A stretch of 64,000 nucleotides of DNA, taken from assembly GCF_027213785.1 (NCBI RefSeq), contig NZ_JAPWGO010000005.1, forward strand, positions 62,001 to 126,000. The letters run 5' to 3'. The stretch comes from Limimaricola sp. G21655-S1. Its GTDB lineage: Bacteria > Pseudomonadota > Alphaproteobacteria > Rhodobacterales > Rhodobacteraceae. Shown here one piece after another: positions 26,012 to 34,170 of the stretch (within the stretch, counting starts at the first letter, position 1; the number at the start of each line of letters is the position of its first letter). The translations under genes were made by a program, and so were the position numbers. The notes beneath the pieces were generated by a model, which was given only the letters and a program-made list of their open reading frames with translations, made no database searches and was not told the DNA's origin.

Positions 26012-27052
26012 ATGATGACGATCACCGCCACCACCCCCCGCCCGGTCGCCGACACCGGTCTCATGCTCACCGCGCTCGGCCTCGGCTCGGCGCCGCTGGG
26101 CGGGCTCTATGACGACGTGCCGCGCGCGCAGGCGCTGGCGGTGTTGGAACGCGCCTGGGAGCTTGGCATCCGCTATTTCGACACCGCGCCGATGTACGGC
26201 CTGACCCGATCCGAGCACTTGGTCGGGCACGTGCTGCGCGAGAAGGACGAGGAATACGTACTCTCTACCAAGGTCGGCCGACTGATGGCCAACGCTCGCG
26301 CCGGCCGGTCGCTGCCGCCCGAGCCGCCCAGGAACCCACTCGATCCCGGCTTCGTCAACGCGCTGCCGTTCCGCGAGATCTTCGACTATTCCTACGACGC
26401 GATCATGCGCAGCTATGACGACAGTCAGCAGCGGCTCGGCCTACGCCGGATCGACCTACTATTTGTGCATGATATCGGCACCGTTACCCATGGCGAGGCC
26501 CATGCCCGCCACTGGCAAGCGCTGACTGCGGGCGGCGGATTCCAGGCCCTTAGGGAGCTGAAGGCCGCGGGCGACATCAAAGGCTTCGGCCTCGGCGTCA
26601 ACGAGTGGCAGGTGATCCGCGACGCGCTTGAGGAGACCGATCTCGACTGCTGCATGTTGGCTGGGCGCTACTCGCTGCTCGACCGCGACGCCGAGGCCGG
26701 GTTCCTGCCGCTGGCGCGGGCCCGCGGCGTGGCGCTGGTGCTGGGCGGGGTCTACAATTCCGGCATCCTCGCCGCGCCCAGAGACGGTCGACGCAAGTTC
26801 AACTACGCCGACGCCCCGGCCGAGATCGTCGCGAAGGTCGAGGCGCTGCGATCGGTCTGCGACGATCACGGCGTGCCGCTCGCCGCTGCGGCGATCCGCT
26901 TTCCGATCCGCCACCCGGCCGTCACCTCGGTGGTCATCGGCGCCAAGACGCCGATACAACTGCAGCAGAATGTCGATTGGTTCGACGCTGAACTGCCCGA
27001 GGCCCTCTGGGCCGATCTCGACGCCGCCCTGGCCGCCGCCAGTCGCCCCTGA
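26012..27052 (+). CDS. Aldo/keto reductase, L-fucose (D-threo-aldose) 1-dehydrogenase-like
   Basis: 346 residues. The active-site tetrad is visible: Asp and Tyr in YFDTAPMYGLTRSEHLVG, Lys in VLSTKVGRL and His in LLFVHDIG. ALGLGSAPLGGLYDDV at the start and SVVIGAKTPIQLQQNVDWF at the end are typical of the L-fucose/D-threo-aldose dehydrogenase group. It would oxidise the sugar to the 1,5-lactone with NAD(P)+. The fucU mutarotase and lactonase that follow (15-bp gap, then 4-bp overlap) support this role: mutarotation, oxidation, lactone opening. Exact sugar uncertain. Confidence 0.85.
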   Translation: MMTITATTPRPVADTGLMLTALGLGSAPLGGLYDDVPRAQALAVLERAWELGIRYFDTAPMYGLTRSEHLVGHVLREKDEEYVLSTKVGRLMANARAGRSLPPEPPRNPLDPGFVNALPFREIFDYSYDAIMRSYDDSQQRLGLRRIDLLFVHDIGTVTHGEAHARHWQALTAGGGFQALRELKAAGDIKGFGLGVNEWQVIRDALEETDLDCCMLAGRYSLLDRDAEAGFLPLARARGVALVLGGVYNSGILAAPRDGRRKFNYADAPAEIVAKVEALRSVCDDHGVPLAAAAIRFPIRHPAVTSVVIGAKTPIQLQQNVDWFDAELPEALWADLDAALAAASRP

Positions 27053-27066
27053 GAAAGGAGACAGAC

Positions 27067-27489
27067 ATGCTCAAGCGCATTGACCCGCTACTTACTGGTG
27101 AACTGCTCGCGATCCTGCGCGACATGGGTCATGGCGACGAGATTGCGCTGGTCGACGCCAATTTTCCGGCCGCGAGTGTGGCGCGACGGCTGGTGCGCCT
27201 GCCCGGCACAGATATCGAGCGCGCCGCCGTGGCGGTGCTGGAGGTGCTGCCGCTCGACGATTTCGTGGCGGCCCCGGCCGCGGCGATGGCCGACCCCAAC
27301 GGGCGGCCGACGATCCACGACGCCTTCGAGCGCATCCTAGCCACAGCTGAGGGCCGGCCGGTCGCGATGGAGGCGATCGACCGCTTCGCCTTTTACGACC
27401 GAACCCGCGCCGCCTTCGCGGTGATCGCCACCGGAGAGACCCGGCTCTACGCCAACCTTGTGCTGAAGAAGGGGGTGGTGCGATCATGA
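27067..27489 (+). CDS. fucU: RbsD/FucU-family sugar mutarotase
   Basis: 140 residues, the family length. The N-terminus MLKRIDPLLTGELLAILRDM followed by GHGDEIALVDANFPA carries the catalytic His and Asp of FucU, and the end shows the conserved Tyr-Asn (TRLYANLVLKKGV). It interconverts alpha and beta anomers of L-fucose (FucU) or pyranose and furanose ribose (RbsD). FAFYDRTRAAFAVIATGET is closer to FucU. AAAGGAG lies before its start. Its TGA overlaps the ATG of the lactonase. Together they prepare the substrate for the dehydrogenase. Confidence 0.88.
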   Translation: MLKRIDPLLTGELLAILRDMGHGDEIALVDANFPAASVARRLVRLPGTDIERAAVAVLEVLPLDDFVAAPAAAMADPNGRPTIHDAFERILATAEGRPVAMEAIDRFAFYDRTRAAFAVIATGETRLYANLVLKKGVVRS

Positions 27490-28319
27490 CGATCGACGCC
27501 CACCAGCATTTCTGGCAGGTGGCGCGCGGCGACTACGGCTGGATGACCCCGGACCAGGCGCCGTTGCTGCGCGATTTCACGCCCGCGGATCTCGCACCTC
27601 TGAACCGCGCCGCCGGGATCGACCGCACCATCCTCGTGCAGGCAGCCGAGACCGAAGCAGAAACCGATTTCCTGCTCGGGATCGCGGCGCGCTGCGATTT
27701 CGTAGCCGGCGTGGTCGGATGGCTCGACATGACGGCGCCGAGTTTTCCTGAGCGACTGACGCACTACGTCGCGCAGCCGAAATGGGTCGGGCTGCGGCCA
27801 ATGCTGCAGGATCACGACCCGACACTGATCACCACGCTCGCCTTTCGCGAAGCGCTGGCCGAGGTGGCGCGGCGCGACATTCCCTTCGACATCCTCACCT
27901 TTCCGCGGCACCTGCCGATGCTGCTCGAAACGCTGGCCGCGACGCCTCCGCTGCGGGGCATCATCGACCACCTGTCCAAGCCCGACATGACGCGTGACGG
28001 TCTCGGCCAGTGGGGCGCCGACATGACCCGACTCGCTGCGCATCCTGGCCTGTACTGCAAGGTCTCTGGCCTAGTGACCGAAGCCGGCCCCGGCTGGAGC
28101 GCGGAGCGCATTCGCCCCTGGCTGCGCCACGTGGCAGGGTTGTTCGGACCCCGCCGACTGGTCTTCGGCACCGACTGGCCGGTCTGCACCCTTGCCGCGA
28201 GCCATGCCGAGGTGACGCGGCTCGCCCGCGACCTGCTGGGCGAGCTCTATGGGCCAGAGGACATGGCGCGAATTTTCGAGACCAATGCGATCGAGTTCTA
28301 CAAGCTGAAAGCGGCCTGA
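27486..28319 (+). CDS. Amidohydrolase-type sugar lactonase (L-fuconolactonase-like)
   Basis: 277 residues. MTIDAHQHFWQVARGDYGWM is the signature start of COG3618 lactonases, with the HxH metal motif replaced by the typical HQHFW. A further His is in GIIDHLSKP near residue 160, and the late Asp in LVFGTDWPVCTL closes the site. It would hydrolyse L-fucono-1,5-lactone (or a rhamnono- or galactono-lactone) to the acid. It is last in the gntR-akr-fucU operon. The next enzyme of the pathway, an enolase-family sugar-acid dehydratase, is not in this window. Confidence 0.87.
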   Translation: MTIDAHQHFWQVARGDYGWMTPDQAPLLRDFTPADLAPLNRAAGIDRTILVQAAETEAETDFLLGIAARCDFVAGVVGWLDMTAPSFPERLTHYVAQPKWVGLRPMLQDHDPTLITTLAFREALAEVARRDIPFDILTFPRHLPMLLETLAATPPLRGIIDHLSKPDMTRDGLGQWGADMTRLAAHPGLYCKVSGLVTEAGPGWSAERIRPWLRHVAGLFGPRRLVFGTDWPVCTLAASHAEVTRLARDLLGELYGPEDMARIFETNAIEFYKLKAA

Positions 28320-28697
28320 CGCAGCGCGGCGGGACCATCCGGACGTGCCAGCGGGAATCGCGCCTCTGGTGCACGCTCCCGATCGCCACGCGAATATCGC
28401 TACGGGACGCCCTATAAGGGCGCAAGAACGCGCAGTGTCCTGATCGCCCGGAACCGCTTTTGTGGCAGCACATCGACAATCTCGCCTGCCAGCATCACCG
28501 CGAAGCCGTCGCAAATTTGGTGGATTGCCGCAGCTCTCCGTCGATTTTGTCGCAGTGCCTGCGAGATCTGGAAATCCTTACCATATAGCAGTATCTGGCA
28601 TATGTCAGCGCTCCACGCGATATCCCGACGGTGAACCATCGGAGCGGACCGACCGAAGCGAATTTCGGTCTCGCTCTAATAGCGCCTTTGAAGCCAG
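28320..28697. other. 378-bp region between convergent operons
   Basis: It lies between the lactonase (plus) and marR (minus), which converge. Short frames on both strands have no ribosome-binding site or recognisable content. I see no long hairpin. The A+T content rises around 28500-28700. Confidence 0.3.
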
Positions 28698-29135
28698 TTA
28701 GCCTTTCCGAACAACCAGCTTGCGCATCAGCGCCATCAGCGTCGCGCGCTCGCCCGGCTCCAATCCATCGAGTATGCTGTCCTGTACGCGAGCTACCAGT
28801 GGCTGCAACTGCGCCAGCCAATCGCTCCCTTCCAAGGTTAGTTCGAGCCGAAAAGCGCGTCGGTCGTCGAGATCCGGCACACGCGAGATCGCGCCCTTTT
28901 CGACCAACCTCCGGACTACGCCGCCGATTGTGGCGCGGTCATGGGCAATGGCGCGTGCCAGCCCAGCTTGGTCGAGCCCCGGCCGCTCGGCCAGTACTAC
29001 CATCGCCGCGAACTGGACCGGGGTTATCTCCTGGCCCTCGCGACGCATCGCCTCGTGAAAAACCGCCGTGGCATGCTGCTGCATCAGCCGGATCAGATGG
29101 CCGGGCATATTAGGAAGAGCAGAGGGTTCGGTCAT
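28698..29135 (-). CDS. MarR-family transcriptional regulator
   Basis: 145 residues, the standard size. The winged helix covers about 45-100: ITPVQFAAMVVLAERPGLDQ, AGLARAIAHDRATIGGVVRR and LVEKGAISRVPDLDDRRAFR with the DxRxxR wing. It is divergent from the 3-hydroxybenzoate monooxygenase gene and shares a 91-bp intergenic region with several inverted repeats. MarR proteins of this kind usually repress the adjacent catabolic gene and are released by the aromatic substrate; here probably 3-hydroxybenzoate (inference from the neighbour). Confidence 0.9.
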   Translation of the reverse strand: MTEPSALPNMPGHLIRLMQQHATAVFHEAMRREGQEITPVQFAAMVVLAERPGLDQAGLARAIAHDRATIGGVVRRLVEKGAISRVPDLDDRRAFRLELTLEGSDWLAQLQPLVARVQDSILDGLEPGERATLMALMRKLVVRKG

Positions 29136-29147
29136 AGGACTCTAAAT

Positions 29148-29212
29148 AGTATGTACAGATACTGTATTGACGCTGTACATCTTTGTCTAGTATATAGTAT
29201 GTATGCATACTA
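29148..29212 (+). promoter_or_regulatory. Promoter and MarR-type operators of the hydroxybenzoate monooxygenase gene
   Basis: TTGACG (29167-29172) is 18 bases from TATATA (29191-29196). TAGTATGTATGCATACTA (29195-29212), an 18-bp inverted repeat with 7-bp perfect arms, overlaps the -10 box. A second repeat, AGTAT-gtacag-ATACT (29148-29163), lies just before the -35 box, and TACAG-ata-CTGTA overlaps it. The layout is what a repressor such as the divergent MarR protein would use. Confidence 0.65.
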
Positions 29213-29226
29213 CATGGGAGGACGAC

Positions 29227-31089
29227 ATGCAGTATCATCAGGAGGGCTTTCGCCCCGGCGATCCCGCCGTCGCCCCCGCATTCGACCATGCCTCGTCGCG
29301 CGACCGGGTCGACGTGCTGATCGTCGGCTGCGGCCCAGCTGGGCTGACGCTGGCCGCACAGCTGTCGCGTTTCCCGGACATCACCACTCGGATCGTCGAA
29401 CGTAAGTCCGGCCCCCTCGAGGCCGGGCAGGCCGACGGCCTCGCCTGCCGCTCGCTCGAGATGTTCGAGGCAATGGGCTTCGCCGAGAAGGTGCTGAAGG
29501 AAAGCTATTGGGTCAACGAGGTCGCATTCTGGCGCCCCGGCCCGGACGGTGCCGGGCTGCGGCGCGCGGACCGCATCATGGACGTCGCCGACGACCTGTC
29601 GGAAATGCCGCATGTGATCCTCAACCAAGCGCGTGTGCACGACTTCTACCTCGACGAGATGCGCCGAGGGCCACACCGGCTGAAGCCGGATTATGGCCTC
29701 GAACTGGTCTCGGTGGCGCGTGACGACGATCCCGACTATCCGGTTCTGGCCCGCTTTTCCCGCGCCGATGATGGCACCGAGGAGATCCGCGCCCGCTACG
29801 TGGTCGGTTGCGACGGTGCCCGCTCCACCGTGCGTCGCGAGATGGGTCATGCGCTCAAGGGCGAGGCGGCGCGCCAGCTCTGGGGGGTGATGGACATCCT
29901 CGCCGTCACCAATTTTCCGGACATCCGGCTCAAGGCACCGATCCAGTCGGCGGATCATGGCAGCCTGCTGATCATCCCACGCGAGGGCGGGCACCTGGTG
30001 CGGTTCTACGTCGAGCTGGATGCGCTGTCCGAGAGCGAACGCGCCGCCGATCGCGGTGTCACCGGCGAGCAGCTGATCGACAAGGCCAAGCTGATCCTTG
30101 CACCCTTCACTCTCGACGTGAAGGAGGTCGCCTGGTGGTCGGCCTACGAGATCGGCCAGCGGGTCTGCGACGCCTTCGATGACGTGGGTGAGGAGCGGCG
30201 CGGGACCAAGGAGCCGCGCATCTTCATTGCCGGCGACGCCTGCCACACCCACAGCCCCAAGGCCGGCCAGGGGATGAACGTGTCGATGGCTGACGCCTTC
30301 AACCTTGGTTGGAAGCTTGCCGCCGTACTGCGGGGCCAGTCCGGCCCCGCCCTGCTCGACACCTATTCCGAGGAACGCCGTGCCAAGGCGCGCGAGTTGA
30401 TCGAGTTCGATCGCGACATGGCCCGGCTGTTCAGCGAAAAGCCTAAGGGCACCGCCGAGGCGGCGCGCTTCCAGGAGTATTTCCGCAAGCATGGCCGCTA
30501 CACCGCCGGAGTGGAAACGCGCTACGACCCGTCCATGATCACCGGCGATGCGGTACATCAGGAGCTAGCGCGTGGATTGCCGGTGGGGATGCGTTTTCAT
30601 TCCGCCCCGGTCATCCGGCTCGCCGATGCGCGGCCCATGCAGTTGGGTCACATGCTCAAGGCTGACGGGCGCTGGCGGTTGGTCGTCTTCGCGCCCGAGG
30701 GCGACACCGGCGCGCCGGGCGGCGCCATCGCCGCCCTGTGCGACCGGCTCGGCGCTGGGGACGGCCTGCTGAGCCGCTTCGCTCCCGAGGGCGCCGACCT
30801 CGATGCCGTGATCGACCTGCGAGCGGTGTTCCGGGTGCCACATCGCGAGATGGATCTGGGCGCGCTGCCTCCCGGATTGCTGCCCCGCAAAGGGCGATAT
30901 GGTCTCATAGACTACGAGAAGGCGTTCTGCGCTGACCCGGCGGACGACGTCTACGACCGCCGCGGGATCGACGCAGCATGCGGCGCCCTGATCGTGGTGC
31001 GTCCCGATCAATACGTGGCACAAGTGCTGCCGCTGGATGCGGTGGCGCAACTTGAGACCTTCTTTGGAAGCGTTCTCCGGAGGATGTGA
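29227..31089 (+). CDS. mobA: 3-Hydroxybenzoate 4-monooxygenase (FAD)
   Basis: The ATG at 29227 has GGGAGGACGAC upstream (eight extra codons before it are ignored); 620 residues. The Rossmann FAD motif is VDVLIVGCGPAGLT (about 28-41), the second FAD motif IFIAGDACHTHSPKAGQGMN near 330, followed by the thioredoxin-like C-terminal domain of the phenol hydroxylase type. The length and QADGLACRSLEMFEAMGFAE match 3-hydroxybenzoate 4-monooxygenase (MobA), which yields protocatechuate, fitting the pca genes downstream. A phenol 2-monooxygenase with another substrate is the main alternative. Regulation by the divergent MarR protein is likely. Confidence 0.85.
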   Translation: MQYHQEGFRPGDPAVAPAFDHASSRDRVDVLIVGCGPAGLTLAAQLSRFPDITTRIVERKSGPLEAGQADGLACRSLEMFEAMGFAEKVLKESYWVNEVAFWRPGPDGAGLRRADRIMDVADDLSEMPHVILNQARVHDFYLDEMRRGPHRLKPDYGLELVSVARDDDPDYPVLARFSRADDGTEEIRARYVVGCDGARSTVRREMGHALKGEAARQLWGVMDILAVTNFPDIRLKAPIQSADHGSLLIIPREGGHLVRFYVELDALSESERAADRGVTGEQLIDKAKLILAPFTLDVKEVAWWSAYEIGQRVCDAFDDVGEERRGTKEPRIFIAGDACHTHSPKAGQGMNVSMADAFNLGWKLAAVLRGQSGPALLDTYSEERRAKARELIEFDRDMARLFSEKPKGTAEAARFQEYFRKHGRYTAGVETRYDPSMITGDAVHQELARGLPVGMRFHSAPVIRLADARPMQLGHMLKADGRWRLVVFAPEGDTGAPGGAIAALCDRLGAGDGLLSRFAPEGADLDAVIDLRAVFRVPHREMDLGALPPGLLPRKGRYGLIDYEKAFCADPADDVYDRRGIDAACGALIVVRPDQYVAQVLPLDAVAQLETFFGSVLRRM

Positions 31090-31094
31090 CCGGA

Positions 31095-31507
31095 TCAGGC
31101 GATGCGGAATATCAGCGCCGCCGCTGCCGCGCACAGCCCGACTACGATGCCCCAGAAACTGCTGCCGAGGCCCCAAAGACCCGTGCCCCGCTGCGGTTAC
31201 AACAAAAGACTGCAGCCCGGCCTGCGGTTCCTCCAGATCGGCCAACATCTCCGACGGCCCACGTCCCATGGGACCGATCAGCGCCAGACCCGCCAGCAGC
31301 GCGATCACTTCGCCCGACAGCAGCGGCAGCACTGTGAAGACGCTGCCGCCGAACATGCCGGCCAGGCAGAAGAACGCCCCACAGGCCACCTCCTCGACGA
31401 GGATCGGCTGGGCCGGCGCGGCAGAACAGTTCGCGCGCAGCACTACCGGGCCGCCGAGGAACTGCCCGGTGAGCGTGACTACCGCCAACGACGATACCAG
31501 ACTCGGG
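31095..31507 (-). pseudogene. Truncated, frameshifted benE (benzoate/H+ symporter) remnant
   Basis: The minus strand reads VVTLTGQFLGGPVVLRAN, then AFFCLAGMFGGSVFTVLPLL, EVIALLAGLALIGPM and FVVTAAG; after one extra base in a run of four C (plus strand 31186-31189) it continues in another frame as TGLWGLGSSFWGIVVGLCAA and ends LIFRIA-stop at 31095. These pieces match, in order, the last third of BenE-type symporters, with an internal deletion between the VLRAN and AFFCLAG segments. The N-terminal two thirds are absent. The gene is dead. It meets the broken glutathionyl-hydroquinone reductase near 31507. Confidence 0.7.
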
Positions 31508-32250
31508 GGCTCAAGGGGCTGACTGAGACGATCGAGGTCACCGTCGTTGATTTGTGGCTCGGGGCCGAGGGTTGGGCCTTCGGCGGCTATCCCGGCGCCG
31601 ACGACGACCGGCTGAACGGCGCGCGTCACCTGCAGGAGATCTACATTCGCGCCGATCCACACTACACCGGTCGCGCCACTGTGACGGTGCTGTGGGACAA
31701 GGCCACCGGCACCATGGTCAACAACGAGAGCACCGACATCCTGCGCATGCTGAACTCGGGCTTCGGCGATCTGGCCCGCGGCGAAATCGACCTCTACCCC
31801 GCGCCGCTTCGCCTCGATATCGACGCGCTCAACACCGAGATCTACCCGAGCCTCAACAACGGCGTCTACCGCACCGGCTTCGCCACCTCCCAAGAGGCTT
31901 ACGAGGAAGCGTTCGAGGCCGTCTTCGCCATGCTCGACAAGCTGGAGGCGCGGCTCGCGACAAACGGACCCTTCCTTCTGGGCGAGGCCTTTACCGAGGC
32001 CGACATCCGGCTCTTCGTGACGCTGATCCGCTTCGACGCGGCCTATCACGGCCTGTTCAAGTGCAACCTGCGGCGCGTCGCCGACTACCCGGCACTGAGC
32101 CGCTTCCTGCGGGACGTGCTGACCATCGAGGGCGTACGCGAAACGGTCGATATCGACCATATCAAGGCGGGCTACTACTCGATCAGCGCGTTGAACCCGA
32201 ACGGCATCATACCCAGAGGCCCCGACCTGTTGCCGCTGTTGTCTGGTTGA
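31508..32250 (+). pseudogene. 5'-truncated glutathionyl-hydroquinone reductase (YqjG/ECM4 type)
   Basis: From LKGLTETIEVTVVDLWLGAE onward, 246 residues match the glutathionyl-hydroquinone reductase family: NGARHLQEIYIRADPHYTGR, TVTVLWDKATGTMVNNESTD, and NPNGIIPRGPDLLPL at the end. The family's first 70-80 residues, which hold the catalytic Cys motif (CPWAHR), are missing; the upstream frame is unrelated sequence antisense to the benE remnant. With no catalytic cysteine and no start codon signal, it is almost surely non-functional. The junction with benE looks like a deletion or recombination scar. Confidence 0.75.
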
Positions 32251-32255
32251 GCGTC

Positions 32256-32282
32256 GGGCGGGGCGGCTGCCCTGCCCCGCCC
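32256..32282. terminator. GC-rich hairpin between convergent genes
   Basis: GGGCGGGGC pairs perfectly with GCCCCGCCC across a 9-base loop, between the reductase remnant (plus) and pcaF (minus). Likely terminator of the pcaIJF operon. Confidence 0.6.
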
Positions 32283-32288
32283 CATCTC

Positions 32289-33485
32289 TCAGACCCCTTC
32301 CAGCGCTACGGCGATGCCCTGACCCACGCCGATGCACATGGTCGAGAGCGCCTTCTCGCCCGATTTCAGATCGAGCGCGCCGGTGCCGGTGATCCGGACA
32401 CCCGACATGCCCAGCGGGTGGCCAAGCGCGATGGCGCCGCCATTGCGGTTCACCCGCGCGTCGTCATCGGCGATGCCGAGATCACGCAGCGTAGCGAGCC
32501 CTTGGCTCGCGAAGGCCTCGTTCAGTTCGATCACCGCGAAGTCGTCCGGCGTCAGCCCGAGCCGCGCCATCAGCTTCTTCGAGGCAGGCGCCGGGCCGAA
32601 GCCCATGATGCGCGGCGCGACGCCCGCCGTGGCACCGCCGAGGATACGTGCGATCGGGGTCAGCCCATGCTTCTTCGCTGCCTCGGCGGAAGCGATAATG
32701 AGCGCCGCCGCACCGTCATTGACGCCCGAGGCGTTGCCCGCCGTCACCGAGCCGCCCTCGCGGAACGGCGCGCGCAGCTTGGCCAGTGCTTCGAGCGAGG
32801 TGGCGCGGGGATGCTCGTCGGTGTCGACGATCTTCGCCTCGCCCTTGCGCTGCGGGATCTCCACCGGGGTGATCTCTCGCGCCAGCCGCCCCGAGGCGAT
32901 GGCCTCAGCGGCCTTGACCTGGCTGCGCAGCGCGAAGGCGTCCTGATCCTCGCGCGAGATGGCGAAATACTCGGCCACGTTCTCGGCCGTCTCGGGCATC
33001 GAGTCGACGCCGAATTGCGCCTTCATCAGCTTGTTGACGAAGCGCCAGCCGATGGTGGTGTCGAAAATCTCGGCCGAACGCGAGAAGGCGGTCTCGGCCT
33101 TGCCCATCACGAAGGGCGCGCGGGACATGCTCTCGACCCCGCCGGCGACGATCAGCTCCGCCTCGCCGGCACGGACGGCGCGCGCGGCGGTGATCACCGC
33201 GTCCATGCCCGAGCCGCAGAGCCGGTTCATCGTGGTGCCCGGCACCTTTACCGGCAGACCGGCGAGCAGCGCCGACATCCGGGCAACGTTGCGGTTGTCC
33301 TCGCCCGCCTGGTTGGCGCAGCCATAGATCACCTCGTCGACGGCCTCCCAGTCGACACCCGCGTTGCGCGCCATCAGCGCGCGCAGCGGGATCGCCCCCA
33401 GATCGTCGGCGCGCACCCCGGCCAGAGCGCCGCCATAGCGGCCGATGGGGGTGCGAATGTAGTCACAGATATAAGCGTCGGTCAT
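32289..33485 (-). CDS. pcaF: Beta-ketoadipyl-CoA thiolase
   Basis: 398 residues, full length. The nucleophilic Cys90 lies in TTMNRLCGSGMDAV; the catalytic His is in NGGAIALGHPLGMSG and the second Cys in STMCIGVGQG. YICDYIRTPIGRYGGALAGV at the start is typical of PcaF/PaaJ thiolases. It cleaves 3-oxoadipyl-CoA with CoA to succinyl-CoA and acetyl-CoA, the last step of the protocatechuate branch. It is 1 bp after pcaJ in the pcaIJF operon. PaaJ (phenylacetate) is the close alternative, but the neighbours settle it. Confidence 0.95.
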   Translation of the reverse strand: MTDAYICDYIRTPIGRYGGALAGVRADDLGAIPLRALMARNAGVDWEAVDEVIYGCANQAGEDNRNVARMSALLAGLPVKVPGTTMNRLCGSGMDAVITAARAVRAGEAELIVAGGVESMSRAPFVMGKAETAFSRSAEIFDTTIGWRFVNKLMKAQFGVDSMPETAENVAEYFAISREDQDAFALRSQVKAAEAIASGRLAREITPVEIPQRKGEAKIVDTDEHPRATSLEALAKLRAPFREGGSVTAGNASGVNDGAAALIIASAEAAKKHGLTPIARILGGATAGVAPRIMGFGPAPASKKLMARLGLTPDDFAVIELNEAFASQGLATLRDLGIADDDARVNRNGGAIALGHPLGMSGVRITGTGALDLKSGEKALSTMCIGVGQGIAVALEGV

Positions 33486-33486
33486 G

Positions 33487-34170
33487 TCAGAGCTCCGGAA
33501 CGATAAGGTCGGCCACGGGGCCGTCGAGATTGAGCGTCGCGCCGGTCACGGCCTGTAGATCGCCCAGCGAGATCGCGGCGAGCTTTTCGCGCAGCACAAA
33601 GCGGCCCCCCTCGATATCCACCACCGCCAGCGAGGTGTAGACCCGTGTCACGCAGCCCACCCCGGTGAGCGGCAGCGAGCAGCGCTCCACCAGCTTGGGC
33701 GCGCCGGTCTTGGTGACATGGTCGGTGATCACCGCGACGCGCTTGGCGCCATGCACCAGATCCATCGCGCCGCCGACTGCGGGCACGCCGTCCTTGCCGA
33801 CGCTCCAATTCGCGAGATCGCCGTTCTCGGCCACCTCGAAGGCACCGAGGATGGCCACGTCGAGGTGGCCGCCGCGCACCATGGCGAAGCTGTCGGCATG
33901 GTGAAAGAAGGCCGCGCCGGGATTGAGCGTGACCGCCTTCTTGCCGGCGTTGATCAGGTCCCAGTCTTCCTGCCCCGGCGCGGGCGCGGGGCCGAAATCG
34001 AGGATGCCGTTCTCGGTGTGGTAGATCGCCTTGCGCCCCGCGACCTGGTAGCGCGCCACCATCTCGGGGAAACCGATGCCGAGATTAACGTAAGAGCCGT
34101 CCTCGATGTCCTGCGCCGCGCGCCAGGCGATCTGCGCGTTGGACAGCTTGATGTTCGCGATGTCGCTCAT
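33487..34170 (-). CDS. pcaJ: 3-Oxoadipate CoA-transferase, beta subunit
   Basis: The ATG at 34170 overlaps the pcaI stop (ATGA); 227 residues. The longer open frame upstream is the shadow of pcaI. SYVNLGIGFPEMVARY near 27-42 and the catalytic glutamate in IYHTENGILDFGPAP near 50 are the beta-subunit signatures of succinyl-CoA:3-oxoacid CoA-transferases. PGAAFFHHADSFAMVRGGHL and VSVGK-like region follow. With PcaI it moves CoA from succinyl-CoA to 3-oxoadipate. Confidence 0.95.
   Translation of the reverse strand: MSDIANIKLSNAQIAWRAAQDIEDGSYVNLGIGFPEMVARYQVAGRKAIYHTENGILDFGPAPAPGQEDWDLINAGKKAVTLNPGAAFFHHADSFAMVRGGHLDVAILGAFEVAENGDLANWSVGKDGVPAVGGAMDLVHGAKRVAVITDHVTKTGAPKLVERCSLPLTGVGCVTRVYTSLAVVDIEGGRFVLREKLAAISLGDLQAVTGATLNLDGPVADLIVPEL

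Noticed and set aside
30565-32337. 590-codon minus-strand frame
   Set aside because: Mostly antisense to the monooxygenase and the reductase remnant. Only the 31100-31505 part has meaning, as a benE remnant.
31554-33506. 650-codon plus-strand frame
   Set aside because: Lies antisense to pcaF and out of frame with the reductase remnant. Arg/His-rich with no motif.
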